A stretch of 64,000 nucleotides of DNA from Lepidodermella squamata. Taxonomy: Eukaryota; Gastrotricha. Both the position numbers and the translations under genes were made by a program. Below the pieces are notes generated by a model that saw only the letters and a program-made list of their open reading frames with translations, made no database searches and was not told where the DNA came from. The stretch is from contig JBLDXI010000032.1 in assembly GCA_047495785.1 (NCBI GenBank), forward strand, positions 2,480,001-2,544,000. The letters run 5' to 3'. Positions 35,852 through 48,438 of this stretch are shown piece after piece (position 1 is the first letter of the stretch; each line of letters opens with the position of its first letter).

Positions 35852-37825
35852 ATGCTGGCAACGATCACTAATCGATTCAATAACATCGTCTCTTACTTCA
35901 GGCCAGGCAATGGCTCCAGCTCAAGCGGGCCGGCCGGCAGCGACCAGCGGGCGGCTCAAACTTGTTACCGCTACATTCCTAACACCGAGAGTCATTATTT
36001 CGCCGACAGCTTCATTCTAGGCAGCGAGAAGTTCGAAACACTCCAGCCGGAGACATTCCTATTTGGTGATAACTCGGATCTGAATTTTTTGAATCCCGAG
36101 CCTCTTCAGGTGCCGTTCAATTTGTCGATGGAACTGTCTCCGGTTTATCCTATTCGCAGTCTGATTCACGTGCGCAGGGATACTATCCGTCTCGTTCGCA
36201 ATCCGTCGGCACCCCAGTCGTATCGAGTTGAGTTCTTTTTCGACTGTGACGTACCAGTAGAAATTACTGTTCGATGCCTCGTCAAAGAAACTTTCATCGG
36301 CAACAATGGCGGCCAGCTGTTACTGAACTACCAACCGACCAACGATCAGTTTTCGACGGTGTCGCCAATTTATCGCTACCCTAGTGGTGGGGCGCAGCTT
36401 TTCTCGAAAAATGATTGGTCATTCACGCCGTCGGACTGGCCAACTGATTCGTGGCTGTTGAACGCCGATCCCACTTCGTCCACGCTGACTGTGCCAATCG
36501 TGGTCAGGTGCCGAACCAGTGCGCCCAGCGAAGTTGCCCAGGCACGACGTGTTGCCCAGGCTCAAAATCAAAACGGGCAGCAACAGCAGCAGCAACAACA
36601 GCCGGCACCCCAACAAGAGCACGTGGTGCTGATTGGACTCGAGAAATCGTCGAACGGCGACGGCTCGTTCCACCTTAAAGTTGTTCGGCAGAAGCTTGTC
36701 GACAACGGTTGCGGCTGTGTGTTTCTATTGCATGAACTCTACGGAGCTGAGAATAAGCAAATGAACGCCATAACTGCTCCAGTTATTGCTCCTGTCACGC
36801 TGAAAAAAGTGGACGAGCAGGCTCAAAACGAAGAGACTGCTGAGTTGACGGCGAATAATGCGACGGAAACAACCGCCACGGATGCTACAGCCGCAGCGAC
36901 GACGATACCAGCTGCAACTGCTCCTCTTGCCATACCGGCTGCCGCCCCAGCCGACGATGCTCTATCTGAAGTACGTTTCGCCTGATTGAATTCGTTTGCA
37001 TTCAGTATTTTTTCGGTTTCAGTTGGACGATTCTGCTGGCGAGTGCGTTGTGTGCATGTCGTCTGAGCGCGACACAGTTTTATTGCCATGTCGACATTTG
37101 TGTGTCTGCGCAACGTAAGTCTTGCGTACCAGTTCGTTTCAGTATCATTTCATCGCCCATTCTTTTAGATGTGCCGAATCATTGCGATCTCAATGTGCCG
37201 ATTGCCCTATTTGCCGTTTGCCATTCAAAGTAAGAAGCCATTTCATTTATATCACGGTGGTGTTAATTGATGCGTAGGCTCTATTGCGGCTTCGAGCGGT
37301 GCGACCTGCTGACCCGGCCATGGCGGCCTCAAACTCAATGCTGCTGTCGACGACTGGCATCGACCCTGGTTTTGCCCTATCATCGCCAACTGTTATGAAT
37401 GGACACAGCCAAAACGCTGGTCCTAGTGGAGCTGTTGATGCAATCACTGGTGAGAATACTCCTCCTGGCTACTCGAGGTATGATAGTTCTCCCTTGTCTC
37501 TCTCGATCTATTTTATTCGTGATTCAGTGTTTCGTTAATGGAAGCGCTTTACGGCGCATATGCTGCTAATTTCCGCAAATCGCGCCCGTCAACGTCGAGC
37601 CAAATGATTCCGCAGAACATCATGCGCCCCGACACCGCGTCACCGCTGCCGACCGCCTCTATGGCGACCCCGAGGCCAACGCAGCAGACGCCTATATTCG
37701 GGCGACAGCTCAGCATAGCTCCGAACGATGATGGTACGGTTAACTCAAATCATTGTGGTGATAACACCAATTTAGCGTTTGAAACTAATGAAAAACCTAA
37801 TGATGATTCAAATTCGATCGCGTAG
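35852..37825 (+). CDS. Mahogunin (MGRN1/RNF157)-like RING ubiquitin ligase
   Basis: Five exons: 35852-36970, 37023-37114, 37169-37229, 37278-37477 and 37528-37825; 589 residues. The N-terminal substrate-binding region has YFADSFILGSEKFETLQPE, LFGDNSDLNFL and RSLIHVRRDTIRLVR, all diagnostic of the MGRN1/RNF157 family. After a Gln-rich insert and a low-complexity Thr/Ala linker, the RING is C-VVC...LLPCRHLCVC..C....CPICRLPF, encoded across three exons. The C-terminal tail is Ser/Thr/Pro-rich. Family role: cytosolic E3 acting on receptors such as melanocortin receptors and on TSG101. The protein lacks the Gly2 myristoylation signal seen in vertebrate MGRN1. Confidence 0.88.
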
Positions 37826-39009
37826 CTTGAAGACGGAAGTCAACCGAAAAAAACGCTCATCATATCTCAATATTTTCTCATGTTGTGTCGTTCAATCAGA
37901 TGTCTAACCCTGCACGCCAGCACTCGTTGCGCATTTGGTCGCACAAAACGTATATGTCACAAGTACAAAAGTTGACAGTAGCCGTAAATTTCTCGTTTAG
38001 ATGGCGTAACATTTGCGTTCTGTTTTTTCTAATTTCCTTTATTTGTTGTGTTGCCCCCTTTTGCTGAACATCAATTAATTATTATTACCATTTTCGATTC
38101 ATTTCACTTGGCTCTGTGATCTCTGGCTTTGCTTCTCTTTTGTACCACTAGCAAGTGTCGTTCATATAAGATTTCTATCTAACTTGATCCTGAGTACACA
38201 CCCACCTTGAGTCTGCGGTCTCGCGACGCGCTGTTCATCCCTCCAATGTTGTCGAGTGATGCGTCGTGCTTTTTTCTTTTGGTTAACTTTATGTTCATTG
38301 TTTTCCGCGGGCCTAGTCAGGTAGCTGCTAATTTATTTTCTCAACAATGAGATCGCAGAGGCCGTATCGCATCGCCCGCCGCTGCTTTTTCGATCGAGCT
38401 GAGTTGCTCTAGAAATGCGACGATTTATAATTGGTCATCATCATCATCGTCAACCGCGCTGATGAACGGAATACATATTTGGCTATAAGCTGCTGTTTCT
38501 TTGCTGTTGTTCTCAGTGCACACATTATTTTGATACTTATTGATTGGCTGCGTTTTGTAACTGCAATCGCAAAGTATTGGCAATATGATACATTATTAAT
38601 TATGCGGCATTGGATTATACTGTGAACATTCTGGCTTGATAACTGATGTTATGAATTACTAAGTGAGTCAAATCCTCTCTGTTTTGCTGTTTTAGTGGAA
38701 AATTTAATTGACCGAAGTTAATTTTATTACGAAGCTCCCCTCTATAGTACTATTTTCTACCTTAGCTTTTCCATAGTAAGAAGACAATTGGCTTTGTTTG
38801 ATTCTGAGAGATATATTTTCTAGTTACATATTTTGCAAAAGAACACTTGTTGATGGAGATTTTATTGATATTCTACACGGTTTTGCTATGAATTAAATGA
38901 ATGGCAGAATAAAAAACTATAGTTCTATAATTTCTAAAGTTTGCTTTGTTTTAGTCGCCTAGATTTGCCCTTTAATTTGAAATGTCTGGAATTCGCTAGG
39001 TTTCGAAAT
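37826..39009. other. Spacer between MGRN1-like and TIGAR-like genes
   Basis: About 1.2 kb of AT-rich sequence with CAT microsatellite-like runs near 38435-38450. No coding frame supported. Confidence 0.6.
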
Positions 39010-39904
39010 ATGCAATATATCCTCGTTTTGGTGCGTCAGTAAGTTGGCCTATTTTGCGTGAAATACAGCTTAGCATTCTCGTTGATTAGCGCCGAAACGG
39101 AGGGCAATATCAGAGGAGAAATTCAAGGGCACAGAGACTCGCCGCTATCAATGAATGGCGTCCACGGTGCCGAAATTTTAGCCGAGTGGTTGTCGCCAGT
39201 AAAATTCTCCCACGTAGTCACTTCAGATTTGGTAAATTAGTGTAAATTTGGAATTATCTTTCCTACAATTTTATCACTTTTAGGGAAGAGCGATCAGAAC
39301 TAGCGAGATTGTTATCTCTAGAAATAAGGCGGCTAATGCGAATGCATCTGACATAACTTTCATTCGTGACGAGAAGATTCGAGAGAGAAATTTTGGCGAT
39401 AAATGGAGCGGCAGGTCATTCCGCGAATTGTACGCCGAGGCGAGTCGTGCCGGCGCGATCTACCCTAATTTCGCACCTGATGGCATCGAATCTCTGCATC
39501 ATTTGCGGCAACGGGCTTCCGAATTTTTCGGCCATTTGTCGCGTATCATGTTCACGACTTGCAAAGAACCGTTCGCTGTGAGCTCGGAAGCGAGAAGCCG
39601 GCTCGGTGTCAGCCCGTCGTTCGATGCGAGCAGAATTAACGCTGTTGTACTACTGGTAACTCACGGCGGCATCATCCGTGAGCTGCTAGCTGATCTCTCT
39701 GCTAAAAAACTAGTCCATGGCGGGTTGCCTGCTGCAGCGCAAAAACTCGCCGGAAATTGTTGCTATTCCACGATTGTTGTCAGTGTCGGCGAGCAGACAT
39801 CGCCTGAACTGCCGCTGAGCTGCGTGCAGGACGTGCAGATTCTTCATGCCAATGCGAAGCCTCAAGAACAGCATCCAAATATCAAATTGCCGGCAGCCAA
39901 ATAA
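39010..39904 (+). CDS. TIGAR-like histidine phosphatase
   Basis: Three exons: 39010-39038, 39090-39231 and 39284-39904; 263 residues, close to human TIGAR. Exon 1 (MQYILVLVR plus CA) splices to give the catalytic phosphohistidine motif RHAETEGN; most family members have RHGE. GHRDSPLSMNGVHGAEILAEWL follows. Catalytic acid region: RERNFGDKWSGRSFREL. The second catalytic His is in LVTHGGIIRELL, and GNCCYSTIVV closes the fold. Human TIGAR hydrolyses fructose-2,6-bisphosphate and 2,3-bisphosphoglycerate. Histidine phosphatases are diverse in substrate, so the activity is inference. Its stop is 244 bases before the USP39 ATG. Confidence 0.8.
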
Positions 39905-40148
39905 TCATGGTTGAACTCTCTTTTTTGAGAAATTGCTATATATCTACAACATGCGCTGTTGTTTTTGATTTTTGCATCTGTCTATCTTCTGAAACAAATT
40001 TACACTGCTTCTCAGTGGTTTGCCAAGTTTCGTCGCATTCCTTTTTCTATAAAAGCTTACCGTTCTTTTGATATAAACGACGTATTGGAATTAAATTCTT
40101 CATCTGCATATTTGTGGGTTTTTTTACTACTTAGTGTTGATTTTTATT

Positions 40149-42285
40149 ATGAAAGAAGCTAAAAAGCGCAAAATCGATTCCAGCGCCGTCAAAGCATCGA
40201 AAGCAGCTGTCGAAGTTTCTGTCAAGAAGCAGGAGGTTGAACTGAATGATGACGATGATTTTGAGGTAGATGGACTGGCGTTAGCTGAACAAGATCGCGA
40301 GTATAAAAGCAGGAATTGCCCTTACCTGGACACGATCAACCGGTTGAGTGACTAATTTTTCAGCATTGCGTTTGAATACGTCTGAATACGTAATTTATAG
40401 GTCACTTCTCGACTTCGACTTTGAAAAACTGTGCACCGTCACGCTCACTCATCTCAATGTCTACGCGTGTCTAGTTTGCGGCAAATATTTTCAGGGCCGA
40501 GGCCCGAAGTCGTACGCTTACATTCACAGCGTTGAGGAGGATCACCACGTGTTTTTGAACTTGGAAACTCATCGCTTCTACTGCTTACCCGATAATTACG
40601 AGATCATCGACTCCAGCTTGGCGGATATCGTTTTCGTACTCAATCCTACATTCACAACAGCCGAAATTTCGCTGCTGGACTCTGAAACGGCGCTAGCGCG
40701 AGCGCACGATTCAACGTTGTACCTTCCTGGTGTTGTCGGTCTCAACAACATCAAAGCCAACGATTACTGCAATGTGATACTCCAGGCTTTCAGCCAGTAG
40801 GTTTTTTCTACAGCGTCTACCATTTTTTAATTTGCAAATCGTTTAAGGAAATTGAAATAATTTTTTGAAATTAAGTCCACTGGGGAGTCTTCCATCCTTT
40901 TTATCTACGATTTTACCGAAGAAACTGAAAATTTACCGGAGAAAACACCGAAAACCCCGATGGAACTGGTTCGGTAATTTTCGGGTTTTACCTGGTTGAA
41001 TCAGATTTTCTCGGATTAGTTTTAATCCCATTCAAAAGAGACACTTGATTACTATTCTTATATGGCATTTTAGATTTGTCTAAGATTTTTCTGGCCATTT
41101 CCTCTCCCAATTTATAGTTTCTGATACCTTTTCTATGCATTACCTTTGTTTGTTTTACATGCTGTAAAACGTACTTTTTGAATCAAATTTTTCTTTTTTT
41201 TACAGTGTTTCTCCTTTGAGAAATTATTTCCTCACCGAGGGCAATTATCGCGCAATTTTGGCGGCTAGACCGCCAGGCGATCAGTTGTACCTGGTTGTCC
41301 AGCGATTCGGCGAGTTGATTCGCAAGCTGTGGAATCCTAGAAATTTCCGTGCTCATGTTTCTCCCCACGAAATGCTTCAAGCAATCGTGCTGTGCAGCAA
41401 AAAGCGATTCCAAATAACTGAACAAGCGGATGCCGTCGATGTTTGTGATTGCTAAAATTCGAGTAATTCATTTAACTAATTATTCAATTTTAACAGTTGC
41501 TGACATGGTTTATCAACGCTTTACATGATGGTTTGGGCGGTGACAAGGGTCGCCTGCCATTACCAGCTGGGAAAAAGTTCAAATCGATCATCGCCAGCAC
41601 GTTCCGCGGTCAGATGCGGGTGTGGTCTCGGAAAATCCCGCCGGAAACCAACACCGAGGAAGAGCGGAGAAAAATGGTGGAATCTGATGCCGAATACGCT
41701 GAAACAGTGAAAGACACGCCGTTCTTTTTCTTGACATGCGAACTACCCGCGCCGCCACTTTATCCTGACGCCATGAAAGAATCCATAATTCCTCAGGTGC
41801 CCCTGGCAACGTTGATGGCCAAGTTCGGTGGAGTTGTTGAACGCGAGTACAAGACACACAAAGAAAATTTCATAAAGCGATATCAATTGCGAAAACTGCC
41901 GCCTTATCTGATCGTGTGCTATAAGCGCTTCAATAAAACGTATTTCGTTCACGAGAAGAACAACACGATTGTCAACTTTCCGATTCGGGATGTCGACTTC
42001 ACGGATTTGTTAGCGCCTGAATGCCGCGGGCAAGGCGAGTATATTTACGACCTGGCTGCTAATATCATTCACGATGGCGAGCCTGGGCCTGGTAAGGGGA
42101 CTTACCGAGTTTTTGTTCTTCACAGAGGCTCTGGCAAATGGTTCGAAATGCAAGATCTCCATGTCCGAGAAATTCTGCCGCAGACGATTCCTCTTTCTGA
42201 ATCGTACATACAGATTTGGTCACGACGTTCTGCCACCGAGTCCAAGGCGAGCGAAGCATCCGCTGCCAAAATGGAACAGTCTTAG
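40149..42285 (+). CDS. usp39: USP39/SAD1-like spliceosome factor (inactive deubiquitinase fold)
   Basis: Four exons: 40149-40342, 40401-40796, 41206-41440 and 41497-42285; 537 residues in frame. A basic and acidic N-terminus is followed by a UBP zinc finger (CPYL, then YACLVCGKYFQGRG and HHVFLNLETHRFYCLPDNY). The USP fold starts with GLNNIKANDYCNVILQ, where the catalytic Cys of active USPs is Asp, as in USP39. It continues to IVNFPIRDVDF, YDLAANIIHDGEPGPGKGTYRVFV and a C-terminal LSESYIQIWSR. Family role: recruits the tri-snRNP during spliceosome assembly and does not cleave ubiquitin. An acceptor-like CTACTTAG ends 14 bases before the ATG. Confidence 0.93.
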
Positions 42286-43145
42286 CTCAAATTTCAGTAG
42301 CGCATTACGCTATTTGAGTGCGATACTTGCAGTTGTATCTGCTGACCTTTATCATTTACGGCACTAGTAGTGGAATGTGACTGAACGTTGATAAGTTGAT
42401 ATACATACTTTTGCAGGATGATCTTTCGAAATTATATCGAAACGCGGAAAAGAATTAATAAACTGGAATTGCTGGAAACTTTTTTACATCTTTGAGTTCG
42501 GAAAATGTCCAGGTTCGAGGTACACAGGTACCAGAGCTCCACTTTAATTCTTGCTTTTATCGATGGAGATTGAAATTGGGTCTTGCTTTTAGCGGAACCA
42601 AATTTTGGAATTTCAATGGGCTTAAACCCATTTTCGAAGCCCTTAAGGATGTCATGATTGATCGGCATAATTTTAAATAAATTATCTTCAAATTCTGTAT
42701 AAGACGCATTCTTGACTATAGAATTCATAAATTGCCTTAATTTCGTGGAAATATTAGAAAAGCGTTTTTTTCTTATCTAAAATTAGGTTCCGCAACATGT
42801 GGATTTGGTTCCGCTAAAAGATAATCTGATTGAAATTGTCACCCATTTCTTCATTTTCAATTTTCAGGTTTTTTCACGAGTTGGCGATTATCGAGATGAG
42901 CAAAATCTCTTTATTTGTTTTGTTTTAACGATTTTATTGTTTATTCATTCGATTTCGATTCGACGGTTTTATGCAAGCCTTGATCACTGAACCTTAAAGG
43001 CCTAATAAATTAGAATCCACGCGATAACGTCGAAATCGAATTTCTAGCTCGAAAGTAAAAAATAATTTACACACAACAGAAAACAGGTGCATCTTGCGCC
43101 ATGAAAATGAGAATGTATAGGTCTTTTTGAGCACACGATTGTCGA
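42286..43145. other. Convergent spacer after USP39
   Basis: Lies between the convergent stops of USP39 and the three-finger protein gene. AT-rich; no gene supported. Confidence 0.6.
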
Positions 43146-44488
43146 CTACAATAGAACAGCTCGGGTGATGATTGAGGCAACGCAGGAATTGGCGAGTAAG
43201 GATTGAACATTAAATGAGCTGATTTTTGATGAAATCGAGGCGGCTTGTTGATTGAACTCGTATTGATCGTCAAAATGGCCGTTGCAACCATCGTGATCGC
43301 TGCAACATTCGCTTACGATCACCCTGGGATCAGCAAGCGGCGAAGGTGTTCCGGAATAATGCGGGCATGACTCGGCACAACTTTGTAAAATTGATCCGTC
43401 ATCTTTTAATTCTTTCTAAAAATGAAAATTAAATGGTAAAATCTTCAATTTTCTTCGGTTTGGTGAACCTACGTAGCAAAATTTGGCTGCTGCATCGCAT
43501 GTAACCAGTTCAGCAGTCAACGATGAATTACAATGATCACAAACGAAACATCGTTTTGGTTTTGATGTTGAAGAAGGTCGTGTTCTGGACTTCTTAGTCG
43601 TCGATAAGGCCTTGGTTGTGGGCAACGTTGTCGATTTCGCTTTCTTGGTTTTCGGCGCGTGGGAGACTGATTTTGCTGTAGTTTTAGCGGAAGAGCTAGA
43701 GGAGGCGGTAGTTGATCTCATTGCGGTCGAAGTGGCAGCGGTAGTAGTCGACGTGAAATTTGCTGTTGTTGAAGCTTTTGTTGGGGCAGTCTTGGTTATG
43801 TAAGTCGTCCGAACGGATTTGGTTGTTTTTGCTGTCGCGGCGGTTGATTTCACCAGGTTGGTAGTCGATGTTCGATTTTCAGGTAAGCTCGTGTTTGCTT
43901 TCATTATATTCGTTTTCTTAGTAACTGCGATGCGAGCAGGCCTGCTGGCGAAAGACGTCGATGAATAATTACGCGATGGGTGATAAGTAATTGGAGGTGG
44001 GTCAGGATCCGTATCTTCCTCGCTCAGCTTATTACAGCCATTGGTTGAACAACACTCGACCCTTGACGTGCGACCATTCAACGTGAAAGTTCCGTTCTCG
44101 CATTCATCGGAACAGCTCAAAAATCGTGCACCATCCGCAAAAGTTTCTTTCTAAAATTACGAAAACTAAATTAATTCCTTTACGTAAATTCTGAATAATG
44201 TTTACGAAGCAAAAGTTCTCTCCTGGCAAACACTCTGCCAGTCGAGGTCCATCCCAGTCATCATCGTTTGTAACGTTACATGGCGAACAAATATAGCATT
44301 TAATGGAGCTCTTTTGCAGTCTCAAAGAGTGAGCCAAGTAATCCGGATCATCTAAAATCTACCTAAAATTATAGGCCTTTCGAAACAGGGAGAACTGTCC
44401 TACCTTTGGCACAGCTACTCGGTCCGATACAGTTGATTGAAATCGCTACGAAAAAAAGTAGCTTCCTTAATAATTTCAAGGCTCTCAT
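43146..44488 (-). CDS. Secreted protein with two three-finger (Ly6-like) domains joined by a Thr/Ser-rich linker
   Basis: Exons 44404-44488, 44206-44351, 43473-44150 and 43146-43415; 392 residues. Signal peptide: MRALKLLRKLLFFVAISINC. Domain 1 starts KCYICSPCN and closes with RVECCSTNGCNKL, the CCxxxxCN signature of Ly6/uPAR folds. A linker of about 150 residues is rich in Thr, Ser, Ala and Lys and is probably O-glycosylated. Domain 2 starts RCFVCDHCN and closes with SECCSDHDGCNGH. Introns fall at the same place in both domains (FCF|KET and FCY|KEL), so one domain arose by duplication with its intron. The C-terminus is only weakly hydrophobic; a GPI anchor is possible but unproven. Ligand unknown. 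Confidence 0.75.
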
Positions 44489-46630
44489 CTCTTTTGCTGC
44501 TATACCAGAGCAATTGTTAAACAAGAGATTTAAAAGAATTAGATGTTATATGTAAAATGAACGAGAATATAAGCGATGATATTGTTAATTGTCTTCATCT
44601 CTCGCTGTTTCTTTAATTGTACTTTCTTGACTGCATACAGCAGCGCACGTACATCTTTAAAGATTTCGAGAAGCGGCTCGCTCTTTTCTATAACAAACAT
44701 CGACTGTCCGATGTTGCGACAAAACATAACCTCGCCGTTTTCGAGAGTAACGACCGCGAGCGGAATTAAACACGGTGTAACTAGTACGAAATTCTCTGCC
44801 GAGCCGTAATAAAATAATGCACAGTTAGTAGCACTGTTGTATTTATGTGTGGGCTGTGACTTGTTTTACCTGAATGCGCGCGTGCGAGTCCCGCGCGACG
44901 TTTGTTGCTACTGCCAGGCACTTGAAGATTTCAAGTCCCGACGTCAGGTCGCTTCACTGTTGGTAGGCAGGCAGGCACAGGTATTATCAGGCAATACCAC
45001 TGTCGCAGAACAAAATGGCTGCTCACCGCAGATTTAGCACACATTTGACGCATAAACGACTGACGCGCGTTTGTTGCATTTCAATAATAAATTCCGGCGG
45101 CTATACTAACTGTACGTTTCGCATGTCTGGCACTGTATAAGGCGACGAATCTCGACAAAATGCCGTATAAAACACAAACATTACACCTGTTTTACTAAAA
45201 TTCTGCCGCAAAAAAGACAAGAAATTGAGAAAACACGTGTTTTAATAATGATGTATAAAATATTGTTGCGTTTTATCTCTTCAATAGCGCCAAGTCGTAC
45301 ACTATTGCTCATGCACAACCTATCATTAATACCCGGCTTGTTTTTCTCCCAACAAAGCGCCGGAGATTCAAGGTGGAATTAAGTTCTCAAAAACCCCGAG
45401 ACAAACCAGCTGGGACTGGTGGAACGATGGCTGGCGGCGCTGGGGCGCTGTGGTGCTGTGGAAGAGCATGCGAGTTGTCGTCCAAGTGGCGCGTATGTTC
45501 CTGGTAGTGGTGCTCCCGGAAGATGGCGTGGCCATAGCTTGTCAAATAAAAATTAAACATATTGGAATCACCATCGACGTAAAAATAACCGAAAAAGAAA
45601 CGAAAATTAAGTAAATTATTATATAAACCAGCGCATGTTCGATGTTCCAGCGCGTTGAACCCCGTTTGAAAAAATACAGGGCTATGTCTTCTAATTCGTA
45701 AAATGCGGTATGAGCGACATTATTAATGCACGCCGTTCGTTTACCATCCTCGATCCTCATCCAAGCTTCAGAAGAATTCGAAAGAGTCAATCGTCCAAAT
45801 ACCTTTCGTAATTTTTCGTAAAGGCAAAGAGTTTGACGCAGGCGAAGCTTATTTTGGTTTTCCCACAGAGGAGATTGACAAACATCTTTGACCGTCGAAT
45901 CGCCGCATTTTCGCCGTTTCAGATTCCAGGCGCTATGAAATGTGCCCCAAGCAACTGTTCTCCAAGCAACTGCTTCCGAAGCAACATTTGGCCGAAAACC
46001 CGAAAGCAGTGAAAACGTTCCCTTCTTTTTAGTTTGAAACCTTCCAAACTTCCGACCGTGGACCGTGACCCGAGACTGCGATGACCGCAAAAAAAACCGC
46101 CGAACTGGTTATATCCGACGGAAAATGCTTGCAGCTATTATATGTTATATCTCAGAAATTCGCGAAGAAATTAATTTATGTATTGAATTCACATTTATTT
46201 TTTTAGTTAATAACCTTGACTTGCCGCTATGTTTCCGCTGGCGACGTGTCGTGCATCAGATTGGCTCGGGACTCTGGATGGGCGCGGCTTTCGATAATAA
46301 CCGAAAATCGATAACGAGTGGGGTTATAGGTTAGCGCAACCCGTTGCCGGTTGTGTGGCATGTTAGTCGCGTATCCATTGTCCAATGTCCAAAATCTCAA
46401 CCTGGCCCATAAGCTTGGGCACACCTTTAATCCGCAGGAACGGAAGTGGAGATCTTTTGATGCGTCTCTTCTTTTCTTAATTAGCCTTGAAGTGAACAGC
46501 ATTTACTATTCTCTCTGAACTATAGACAAGGGAGCAGCTTTCATCTTCAGTTCGAATTCTCCTTTTTCTTCTTTTCCCTTCAAGATACAAGCTTTTAATC
46601 TATAATCTATTACCACCGATTATAGGACTA
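44489..46630. other. Intergenic region with unassigned open frames
   Basis: About 2.1 kb. A minus frame at about 44539-44800 stays open for roughly 85 codons (includes RALLYAVKKVQLKKQREM). Another at 45542-46090 runs 182 codons and ends in a hydrophobic stretch. Neither shows a recognised domain or clear splice signals, so I do not call them as genes. The TGN38-like promoter should lie near 46300-46600. Confidence 0.45.
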
Positions 46631-48438
46631 ATGCATTTGCGAATTTGCATTGTTGCTGTTTTATGTTTTGTTTCCCTGCCCGCAAAAGCAGACGATGGCG
46701 ACGAATTTGATGATGTTGAAACAACACTGGATACGAAAGCCGAGGGAAAGCCCCTGGAGTTAGGTGGTCATCATGCCAAAGCAACCGAGAATAAGGATGT
46801 TACGGCGGAGTCAAATCCTGGAGAGGATACCAAGCACGTAGTTTCGTCTGAAAAGCCAAGCGTCAACGACGAGGTTAATGGTGACGACGCCGTTACTTCT
46901 GGCAGTGTTAAAAAGAGAATATCTCTCCCACCCGACGAGAATAAAGTTGTGAAGAACAAAAGTGCGGCAATCGGCGTGACCAATGAGAGTGACAAAGGGA
47001 AGAAAATGCTGAAAGGTTCTTCAACTACTGCCGGTGATAACCATAATGACGAAGAGTCTTTAACGACCAAAAAGAAGTTGCTTGCAATGAAAGGAAGCCA
47101 GACAACCACTAAAGTTATCAAGAAACCAGACGAGGCTTCATCTGCCAAAGATGACCAGATTCAAAGCGACAATACCAATGCTACTCAATCAGATGAAGCA
47201 GGAATTACAGATGCTGCCGCTACCAAAAAAATGACGGAAGTGAAAAGTAGTAACCATTCTGTCAAGTCCTCGGACCAAACTACATTGAAACCCTCCGACA
47301 ATGCGAAAACAACCAGCGCAAATGGCTCCGTTAACGATACCATTTCTTCTTCCCCTTCCAATACTCCAGCATCACCTGAAGAAGCTGTCTCGCCTAAACT
47401 AGTCAAACAAACCACAGTAGATTCAGAAGCTACTACAGCACATGCATCCGAGGCTACAACAAAAGCTGCCGATGCAGTAACCAATGCTGCCGATGCTGTA
47501 GTTGAGCCCAAAACCACCTCTTCAGCACCGAAAGTTGAGGAAACCGAGGCTACCACGACGAAAGCATCCACTTCGACACGAGTAAAAACTACGACAACAC
47601 TAACTGAAGAAGATACCGGGGTTGGTGAAGGTGAAAATTCGGAAGAGGAGCATCCTCAAGCCCCTGCTCCAGTTAAACCTCCAGAAGGTCCAAAACCGCC
47701 TGTTGATAACGGCGGAGGTATGTATATTAGTTAATTAGTTAATTAGTTAATTACACTCCTATAATGTTTCGCAGAAGAAGAAATCGAGGATACTCCACAT
47801 GCCGATGGTCACAAAGGCTTGCCTAATTCTGACATTGGCAGTGACGACAAAGAAGAAACGTTGTACCGGCCAGTTGCTGACGACGACGATGCTGGCAACA
47901 CGCGCTTTTTCGTATTTCTGGTCATCGCGGTTGCCGTCGTTCTGCTCATCTACATGGCCTACATCAACCGGGCCAAGGTTCGATGGGTTGGTTTTTGATG
48001 TTGGGTGTCATAGTGCATGAATTGTCTCGTAAAAATTGTCTGTGTAAAATAGCACGCCAAACAAGCACCCAGTGTCAAAGCCCCATTTATTTCGACCGTT
48101 AACCATGCGCTAATTCGATTTCTTTCATTCAGGTCATGGCGATAATTGTCGAAGGCTGGTCTGGCCGAGGTGGCTCGGGCCGCGCTCGTTCATCTTCGGG
48201 CTCTCGGAGCAATTACCAGTATCAACCGCTGGCTACCCGGCCGGCGACAAGTGACGCCCGCCGGCCTCTGACTGGCGACGACCCTGATGAAGATGAAGAC
48301 GCTCACATTGTGATGTCCGCTCCGCTTGGTTCCGGGACGGGCGGTTCTAGTGGCCGTCGTTCGCCTGCTGCCAACCCTGATTCGGTGATTGTCGTCGACA
48401 AGAAAACGCTGCAAGCCGTTAAAAACTACGTGTATTAA
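46631..48438 (+). CDS. TGN38/KCT2-like single-pass membrane protein, copy 1
   Basis: Exons 46631-47717, 47775-47977 and 48133-48438; 531 residues. Signal peptide (LRICIVAVLCFVSLPAKA), then a lumenal region of about 380 residues rich in Lys, Ser, Thr and Glu. An acidic juxtamembrane patch precedes the membrane helix (FFVFLVIAVAVVLLIYMAY). The cytosolic tail starts KVMAIIVEGW, like the KxIAxxxEG motif of the TGN38/KCT2 family, and carries NYQYQPL, a YxxPhi sorting signal. In TGN38 such a signal retrieves the protein to the trans-Golgi network. It ends in AVKNYVY. A second same-strand gene with the same plan follows 1.3 kb downstream. Confidence 0.72.

Noticed and set aside
44539-44800. Open minus-strand stretch of about 85 codons
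   Set aside because: Looks mildly coding-like (charged helix) but has no start, partner exon or family match that I can support.
45542-46090. 182-codon minus-strand open frame
   Set aside because: No recognisable domain, odd composition, no flanking splice pattern; probably a chance frame.
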